From Piscicola geometra (lineage: Eukaryota > Annelida > Clitellata > Hirudinida > Piscicolidae), in the NCBI GenBank assembly GCA_943735955.1, contig OX030955.1, forward strand, positions 405,001 to 469,000: a stretch of 64,000 bases of DNA, read 5' to 3'. Position numbers and translations under genes: made by a program. The stretch's first letter is position 1. Each line of letters starts with the position of its first letter. Below the pieces are notes generated by a model that saw only the letters and a program-made list of their open reading frames with translations, ran no database searches and had not been told where the DNA came from. Positions 56,579 through 64,000 of the stretch are shown here, piece after piece.

Positions 56579-59440
56579 AACTTGCTTATCAACGCCTCCC
56601 CACAGGGCTTCCTCCAGGGACACTACACGCTTCCACTGCCTCCATTGCTTGCGGTGGCTGGCAACGATTTAGTGGCCTCCACACGCCACGTCTGCACGCG
56701 AACACTCCTGCAGTTTATGGTGCTAATCGGCCTTTACTAAGCTGCTGTGGACTCGCAAATGTCCGTCTGTGTGTTTTATTCGAGCGGCTTAGAGAGTCGA
56801 GGCAGCTCGAAAATATATTGTCTATTTTTCATGATTTATTTATCATTGATTTTAAAAATAATATTTTGTATTCATTCATTCAACATTATTCATTAATTTG
56901 TGTCTTGATATTTATTTGATACTTTCCTCTAAATACTTTATTCTTCCTCTAAAGCCTCAAGGCTTTGGCGTTAGTTCCTCTGACTTCTCGCAGTTCGACA
57001 AACGTACATTTGAATGCAGGAAATGTGTAACTCAGTGTGATACAGAAATGTCGACGTGGGTCTGAGGTTGTGCGGCTTTCGTCGTTTTATATCTCCATGA
57101 TGAGAACTAGTATGGCAGTGGAATTCGTTTGATTCATCAAAAATATCTCCAAAATGGTAGTTTATTTTGTTGCAAAACCTTTAAATTCGCATTAATATGG
57201 TGAACGCATCTTGTAACTGTATCCTCAAGTTTCAAGATTTAAATATTGCAAAACTTTTTTTGTGAAAAATGTATTTCAAAGCACGCTTTAATGGCTTTCT
57301 TTTATTTTAATATCTGTGAACTTGAACATCCGACTCGTGTGGAAAGAGCGCCATTAAACGCAGACTCCTGACTTACGAGCCAACAAATGAAAATTTTTTA
57401 TTAAACAACTTTTTCGAGTTTCGAAACTGAAGTTAATCTCACTGACAAAATAAACATGGTGCGACTTTGGTTTATGAAGGTATCTGCATTGAAGGAAGAG
57501 TGAGTTTGGAAGGAAGCGACAGTGGCAGTGGTCGTGAGGACATTCTTTTTGAAGTAGTCACAACGATTCGCATAATGGAAAGCAAGAACAATTTCAGCAC
57601 AAACAATGGCTTCATCAATATCGCAGTGTGGTAACTTCAAGAACTCCCATGATCAAGCCTCAAAACTCGAAGCGCTGGAGGGCTTTGTGTAAGCCGGAAC
57701 CTTCCAGAAGAATAGGGTCTTCAGAGGGGGGGTGGTCAGAAGATTCTGCTTTTGTCGATTTCAACGTCAGCTTCAGGGTTTCATTAGACTAAGCACCACG
57801 GCAATAATGCAGTTGTTGCTTGAAGCGTTCTGTATATTTCCCTTTGTTCTGGCTTTACCTCAAAATCATTTTTACTTTTCTTGAAGAAAAAAATCTGAAT
57901 TTTTTTAAAATTTAAATAGAATTTTGACAGCATTACTTTATAGAATCTTCTTTTTTCGATATTAAATAAACACTATTCAGGCTTTTAATGAAATCTCTTG
58001 AAATTGAACAAATCCATTGAGAAAAAAAGTTTTTTTAATGGGGGAAAAACTTTTAAATAAATTATTTTTAATTTAATATTACATTTCAAAATCCATAATT
58101 TAGTGCCATTTGCAAAAAATTATATTTAATCAACTTTATCTTTTCCATGAGGATTTGCTATCTTATGCTTCAAAGGGACATTTGAGTGGGCAATTCAACA
58201 GATTTCAATTAAATATGATGTAAAGTTTATAAATAAAAAAATGAATTTTAATATTTCAAGTTTTCAATTATCTTTTTGGTTAGCCATCTATGCAGCCGCT
58301 TAAACATTCCAATAAATTTGGGGAATAAGTGGTTTTCAATCCAATATTTTTTTTGAATTCTAAATAGTAATAATGATAAATTGTAAATTGGTCCATTGAT
58401 TGATTATACACCCTGGTTCTTATTTAAACATGCCACTGTGTAATTATTATTACTTTGACCAATTTAAACTGATTTCCAATTTTTATTGACTTTGTACTTA
58501 AAAAGAAGTATGAGAACAATATTTTATATGCAAAACATGTGAAACACATAATGCGTTTTTAATAGTTCAAAAATTGTTCTGGATTCAAAAAATATGAAGA
58601 GTCTACTTTGATCATTTGCTTTAAAGTCTCTTTTAGTTTAGACCCTTTCTCTTTAAAACTTCAATTCATTCATTAAATAAAAAACAAATTTTGAACAATG
58701 AAGAACACTAATAGGAGTTTCACATGACATTTTCCCCTTCTTCCTTCTTCTCAGTGAACTTTCAGAGCACTTGCTTCTTCATCCTCCCTCAGTCAAACAC
58801 CAAACACATTTCAACAATTGGTTGACATTTGCCAATATTATAAACGATTACACAGTGGCATGCGGGTTTTTGAAACACGGAGAAAACTCGTTTGAAACAT
58901 TTACTCTCATATTTTCTTCTTAAAGTAAATCCACTTTTCACCCATCTATTTGTATCCTTTCAAGCATCTCAGCCACTTACGACACAGAGGAATGCTCTCT
59001 TGAAAGAGATTCGTCTTTTTCCAGTCTAACCTTTAACACTTTTCACATATCTGGTTGGTTCAGAAGATGAAACTTTTTAGAGATGGACTAAAGCGTGCGT
59101 GAATTAGGGAATTTGTACGTCTTTCATAGTCTAAATGCTGCCTTTTGTTTTGGAATTCAAAATTTCCTAGAGTTCAAAATGGCCAAGTACTTCCTTCCTT
59201 TCCATATTGCGTAGGGCTCGCTTACTCTGATCTTGTTGTTTTAGATACCATTGGGAAAACATTTATTTCATTTTAAAATGTACAATAATAAATATTCTTT
59301 AGAACACACAATTGAAACTTAAACATTAGATTTTCTAAAAGTTCAAGATAAAACACAAAAGTTTCCCAAGCATATGCTCACAAACTGGCACTCCACATTT
59401 TCAAGTGGGTGTCCGAGGCGTTTTATGAATTGTTTGCGTT
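56579..59440. other. no gene recognised
   Basis: Mostly unique AT-rich DNA with scattered short open frames and no domain, exon series, SINE or array that I can support. Confidence 0.55.
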
Positions 59441-59444
59441 TGGA

Positions 59445-59575
59445 ACCACACAAGCCATTTCACGATCTTTTTTGGAACCACACAAGCCATTCCACGAACT
59501 TCTTTGGAACCACACAAGCAATTCCACGAACTTCTTTGCAACCACACAAGCCATTCCACGAACACAAGGCGTAAG
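59445..59575. repeat. ~32-bp repeat (TTTGGAACCACACAAGCCATTCCACGAAC)
   Basis: Five diverged copies of GAACCACACAAGCCATTCCA plus CGAACTTCTTT. Open frames on both strands follow the repeat. Confidence 0.85.
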
Positions 59576-59756
59576 CTGGAGAAGAATTTGCAGCTCTCAT
59601 CACCAGTGCGACAACTCTACCTCTCTTCTCACTTGTCTTCAATCATTTCCGCTTCGTTGAACACTTTCTTCGCAGAATGCATGCTCAGGACAAACAGTGC
59701 CCTGCGCGGGAGCATGGATGGTGCATAATGATCTATTTTAAGAGTTTCATGGTCCT

Positions 59757-60063
59757 GATCAGATGGTCAGATGGTCCTGATCAGATGGTCAGATGGTCAG
59801 ATGGTCCTGATCAGATGGTCAGATGGTCCTGATCAGATGGTCAGATGGTCCTGATCAGATGGTCAGATGGTCCTGATCAAATGGTCAGATGGTCCTGATC
59901 AGATGGTCAGATGGTCCTGATCAGATGGTCAGATGGTCCTGATCAGATGGTCAAATGGTCCTGATCAGATGGTCAGATGGTCCTGATCAGATGGTCAGAT
60001 GGTCCTGATCAGATGGTCAGATGATCCTGATCGGATGGTCAGATGGTCCTGATTAGATGGTCA
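59757..60063. repeat. 22-bp satellite (GATCAGATGGTCAGATGGTCCT)
   Basis: About 14 copies of GATCAGATGGTCAGATGGTCCT, near-identical, with one doubled GGTCAGAT. Each unit contains a palindromic TGATCA. Confidence 0.93.
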
Positions 60064-60443
60064 GATTTATAGCTTCTATACATTTTCGAGGCAGTATTTA
60101 TTTTCAGATTTCAATTCGACAATCTATTTTAAAATTATTACTCAGTGCTTAACCGGCTAAAGATTTTGTTAACTTTTTGTTAATTATACATCAAATTATT
60201 AAAAATTCGGTTAAAAAATGATGTTTGATTTTATTGAAAGATTGAAGGGGAATCATGGTGGATTGACGTTCAAGTACTCAATTAAAACGCTTTCAACGTG
60301 TCAACAAAACGCAAAAGTCAAAAGTGATGCAGTGACAAAACTCTCAAAGATCAGTTCACTTCCATAATCTACTTCAACTATGAGAAGAGAAGGAAAAAAT
60401 AATAATTTCACAAGACAATATTAATACGAAACTGCAGCAGAAA

Positions 60444-60449
60444 TTTATT
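60444..60449 (-). terminator. polyadenylation signal of the double-ectodomain gene
   Basis: AATAAA on the minus strand about 180 bp after the stop codon at 60627. Confidence 0.45.
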
Positions 60450-60626
60450 TAGATTGGATTCTCTATAATGGTTCCAACTTTTTAGATGAAACTTTATATT
60501 TAGCATACAAAATTAAATCTAAAATTCAAATAATGAATTCGGCGAGAATAAAATTCAAATAAAACTTTAGATATTTTTTTAAATAAACAAAATAATTCAA
60601 ATTTTTCTAAATTCAACTATTAAGAT

Positions 60627-62462
60627 TCAAATGCACTTTTTAACTAATGTGAATATATTAAAGATGGAAAAAAAGTTAACAATAATAATAATCCAAATGA
60701 AGGTAAATTCAGCGGTATTACAGAGCTTAGTCCTTGAAGACAGCGCACAAACCAGCACGAGCGTTGTGAGGGGTGAGTGGAGGAGGGGGGAGGCGGTTGA
60801 GCAGGCTCCCGTGTGGCCGTAGACCTGCAGGCGGTAGTGCAGCAGGACGCCCTTGTGGCTGCGACAGTTGCTCAGCGAGAGGTGGACTTTTTGGGGCGCT
60901 TCGAAGCGTTTGAGGCCAGTGCACGTGACGTTCGTGTGGCTGGCCGTCTCCACCAAGCGACAGCCTGCCCACGTGGCGCGGTAGTTCATGTCGAGGATCT
61001 GGTACTTCATCATCATCGCCGAGATCAAGCCCTCTTTCTCCCAACAACTCATCTCCCAATCCAGCTTCACGACATCCTCCTTCCTGTACAGAATCACATT
61101 TTGCGTCTGCATGGAGGCGGGCTGCGTGAAGAAGTACTTGAGGACTCCTCCCTTTTCGATCGAAACATTCCGCATGAAGCCGTACCAGTTGTGCGAGGAG
61201 TTCACGTTGCCGCTGTACTCGCAGTAGATGGACCCTTCGAGCGAGGAACGTTTTTCGGAGGCTTGTCGAGGCGTGTGAAGGGTCTTTTGAGTGGGGACGG
61301 TGGAGAAATAAGGCGGAATGAAGTTTTCGCTGAAGGGGATGTTGAACTGCTCGAGGTGGTCGTAAACGAGGGAATCGTGGGATTTGTGGACGCCCGTCGC
61401 GTGCTTGCCACTGTCTTTATTGCTGTTCGTCTGCACTGAGGGATTGTTTCTTTCGATGTTGATGCCCTTGGATTCTGTCTTGTGATGAATGTCGGATCGC
61501 TTCTTGCTGATGTCGTGACAGTCGTCGACGTTTCCGACGATGTTTAATTTGTAGAAGAGATCGAGTCCTCGCGTCGACAAGCAGTCGCTGACGGCCACGT
61601 ACCACGCGGTGAAACTGCTGCCCGAAGAGTGGTTGTGCGAGAAGCTCCTGCTGCCCCGACACAACATCATGTCCCGACCCGCCCTGTTCCTGCTCACCTG
61701 GCATCCCGCCCAAGGAGTTCTCTCCGACAACTGGAGCATCCTCTCGTTGCGTGGAGACAGCAACATTTCCCTCTGGTGGCAGTCCATCGACTGGTGCACC
61801 ATGGCCGCCTCGTCTGCCAGGTAGAAGAGGAGGTTCTGGCAGCAGCGGTCGGCAGGGTAGGTCATCTGGAAGCGCATCGAGGCGGACATGCGCATGGTGA
61901 CGTTGGCGATGTAGCCGAACCAGTTGTCTTTCGAGGTCACGTGGCCTTCCAGCACACAAGAAGCCTCCTCCACTGCCCTCTCCGCAGGCTTGGATGCCTC
62001 TCCACTCGGTGCAGATTGAAAGTTTTTGGCGTTTTTAGAGGCTCTTCGGTTCCGCGTGGAAGTTGAATGCTCGGAAGTGTCTTCTGGAGGATGCCTCCTG
62101 GTGTGTCTGTGGCTCTTTGTGTCTTTGTGTTTGTACGCGTGCTTGCGTGTGTGATGGCGTTCGCGAGAGACGATCAGGTGATAGTGGTAGGATTCGATTG
62201 GATGCTTGTTTGTGTTGTTGTTTGTGTCGTTGTTTGTATGGTTGTTTGTATGGTTGTTTGTGCTGCCGTGTGGGTAGTCGAATATGTTGCTGGGAGCGTA
62301 ATTGCACGTGTGGTTGTGTTTCTGCCTGGAATGGCTTGTTCGCAGCATTTTGAAGGTTTTTTCGTGTCTGGTGTGGTTGTGTTCGAGAGGAGAGGCGAGA
62401 GTCAATTCCAAAGTCAATATTAAAATGCCGGTGATGCTTGGAAAGGTCAAGGTAAATGCCAT
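60627..62462 (-). CDS. secretory-pathway membrane protein with two GPR180/TMEM145-type ectodomains
   Basis: One uninterrupted 611-aa frame from ATG 62462. It starts with a signal peptide (hydrophobic ITGILILTLELTLA, then SPLEHN). Residues 25-165 are a His/Asn/Arg-rich linker with several N-glycosylation sequons (NHT, NDT, NNT). Residues about 167-318 and 407-555 are two copies of the N-terminal domain of the GPR180/TMEM145 family. Shared blocks are NWFGYIANV / NWYGFMRNV, CCQNLLFYL / TQNVILYRK, WAGCQV / WAGCRL, GSRSF / GLKRF, and VSDCLSTRGLDLFYKLNIVG / LSNCRSHKGVLLHYRLQVYG. Family members follow this domain with seven membrane helices. Here there is only a C-terminal hydrophobic stretch (FTFIWIIIIVNFFSIFNIF) and a terminal KKCI, a possible dilysine ER-retrieval signal. 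No intron is seen, unlike every other gene here, so a retrocopy origin is possible. Function is unknown; a ligand-binding or chaperone-like luminal role is speculation. Confidence 0.82.
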   Translation of the reverse strand: MAFTLTFPSITGILILTLELTLASPLEHNHTRHEKTFKMLRTSHSRQKHNHTCNYAPSNIFDYPHGSTNNHTNNHTNNDTNNNTNKHPIESYHYHLIVSRERHHTRKHAYKHKDTKSHRHTRRHPPEDTSEHSTSTRNRRASKNAKNFQSAPSGEASKPAERAVEEASCVLEGHVTSKDNWFGYIANVTMRMSASMRFQMTYPADRCCQNLLFYLADEAAMVHQSMDCHQREMLLSPRNERMLQLSERTPWAGCQVSRNRAGRDMMLCRGSRSFSHNHSSGSSFTAWYVAVSDCLSTRGLDLFYKLNIVGNVDDCHDISKKRSDIHHKTESKGINIERNNPSVQTNSNKDSGKHATGVHKSHDSLVYDHLEQFNIPFSENFIPPYFSTVPTQKTLHTPRQASEKRSSLEGSIYCEYSGNVNSSHNWYGFMRNVSIEKGGVLKYFFTQPASMQTQNVILYRKEDVVKLDWEMSCWEKEGLISAMMMKYQILDMNYRATWAGCRLVETASHTNVTCTGLKRFEAPQKVHLSLSNCRSHKGVLLHYRLQVYGHTGACSTASPLLHSPLTTLVLVCALSSRTKLCNTAEFTFIWIIIIVNFFSIFNIFTLVKKCI

Positions 62463-64000
62463 CAAATGTTCTTATGGAAACGTTGAGTCTAGGCAAATAG
62501 GAAAAGCACTAAAGATTTGAGAGCTTTCGTCTGAGGTTCTTGACAAGCCGGAAGTGGCGAAAGATGGGGGTCAAAGGGGGAGTAGAGAGGGGGTGGAGAG
62601 GGAGGTGAGGATGGTGGTTGTTAAGATGAGAGGGATGGATTAATAAAGATGGAGACGAGCAAAAGTTGCTAGAGGTAGTTAATGTCTAATACTGAGTGAT
62701 TAGTTCTGCGGGTGTTCCCAGAGTTCCTCGTGTGAGAGAATTCACCTCTTCTTCTCTTAGCATCACTTCCACGCCCGATCTCCTGACTTGCGATATTCGA
62801 AAGCTCTCAAAATGATAAGTGTCTTCCAGTCCGCAATTAATGGACCTGTCAAGTGCTTGTCCCGTGTGCAGGATGTTTGGCCGGAAGTCTGTGAAAATAG
62901 ACGTTTAAATTACATTTTTGAGAATATGGAAGTTTATAATTATTGCATTTCGTGTTCAAACGAAAGTTTATGTCAACTCACACCTTCTGTTCTTCTATTT
63001 TTGTTTCTTAAATACAAAACTTATAAATTCTTTTGATTATTTTTAAATAATTTTTTTCTTTTGAAATATGCAATTGCTAAATAAGTCATTACTGGAATTC
63101 AGAATTGATGTACGACTTTAATAAATAACAAAAGTTTTCAAAAAAGTGTTTAGTTCCAAATGAAATTTTTAAAGCCTAAAAAAGAAAATGATTTTATCAT
63201 TTCTCGTTCACTCAAACACGCGCATTAGCATTTGACTGGCGCAATGAACCTCGGAGGCGAACTTGATGCATAAAAAGATGCAAGTCTGCAAGGAAAGAAA
63301 CAAAAGCGTAAATTCGGGAAAACGAGCGCAAAAGAGTGTGCAATAGGAGTTAAAAAACAATCTGCATGAATTCTCAACTTGGGAGTTTCAAATGGACTTC
63401 AAATTACTTTCCTCGTTGGATGAAGGCGGAACTGATATGGCAGCGATGTCTGCCTCTGAAGCGATTTCTTGCAGCAGTTCGCATCTCAAGCCTCTCAAGT
63501 GCCTCCGAACATGGCATCACTTGCTGCTCCCTTCCAGGCATCCTCCCATGAACCCTCTTTAGACTTCACATAAAGGATCAACTCTGACTTTTTATAGAAT
63601 CTCTTTGTCAGTTGCAAACTTTCTAAATGCCCTTAAGTGGGCAATTAGTTTTGCATTTCCAAATAAATGCTTTTATCGAAATATTATTGGAAAATAGAAT
63701 TCCATTCCTGACTTTTATGTCGTACACTTGGCTGGACAGCCTTCAAAGTCCTGCATGAATGCATCAGGGCGGGCTTTTGGGGCTGACTCTACGTGAGTTC
63801 CACATCGCATGCGCACGGAAAGTTTGAATGCGTCAGTCGTTTATAGAATGTTCCATGCTGGCACTGAGCTTCACCAATCCTTCTGCATCTGAACTTGCCT
63901 TGTAAAGTAGTGCCAAGTCAACGTCATTGTCTCTCAATAGTCGACGACATTCCAGATAAAGACTCTCTAGTGATTTCATAAATAACTTTGGAGGAAAATG
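62463..64000. other. upstream region of the double-ectodomain gene; no gene recognised
   Basis: Contains the presumed promoter of the minus-strand gene. There is a CCGGAAGTG (ETS-like) at 62548-62556, and a G/A-rich patch at about 62565-62650. Small open frames at 62788-63036 and 63366-63551 show no family I know. Confidence 0.45.

Noticed and set aside
61417..61959. 180-codon and other alternative frames within the double-ectodomain gene
   Set aside because: Shadows of the 611-aa frame, which has the signal peptide and two recognisable domains.

Overview
The window is animal nuclear DNA: GT-AG introns, metazoan housekeeping genes, tRNA-derived SINEs, a hAT transposon and extremely abundant micro- and minisatellites. 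Genes are compact (short exons, many introns under 300 bp, intergenic gaps of a few hundred to a few thousand bp), which suggests a small-to-medium invertebrate genome. The species cannot be told from the sequence. Gene models below were built by hand from splice sites, and reading frame was checked across every junction.

Layout. 1-1.6 kb: tandem repeats and a possible terminal exon of an upstream + strand gene. 1.9-8.4 kb (-): SNRNP40, the U5 snRNP WD40 protein, 11 exons, 344 aa, with introns filled by arrays including a 1.9 kb 18-bp satellite. 8.8-11.3 kb (+): COPZ1, coatomer zeta, 7 exons, 177 aa, divergent from SNRNP40 across a 419-bp gap. 13.4-16.5 kb (-): EIF4H, 8 exons, 285 aa. 17.4-19.8 kb (-): calumenin (CALU), 8 exons, 330 aa, ending HDEF. 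20.5-23.2 kb: a hAT-superfamily transposon with perfect 8-bp target duplication and a frameshifted transposase. 24.2-47.5 kb (+): a very large filamin-repeat gene, 64 coding exons and about 2,739 aa, with about 27 Ig-FLN repeats, one large Pro/His/Gln-rich insert and no visible actin-binding CH domains. 47.5-60.6 kb: gene-poor satellite-rich DNA. 60.6-62.5 kb (-): a single-exon gene for a secretory-pathway membrane protein with two tandem GPR180/TMEM145-type ectodomains and no seven-helix domain. 62.5-64 kb: nothing recognised.

The named genes do unrelated housekeeping jobs (splicing, COPI transport, translation initiation, ER calcium handling, cytoskeletal scaffolding), and no operon-like logic is seen. 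The most unusual points are the CH-less filamin-repeat protein, the double GPR180/TMEM145 ectodomain protein, and how satellites arise here: AATC/GATT arrays up to 1.2 kb abut a retroposon 3' tail, and several arrays run into, or copy, splice sites.
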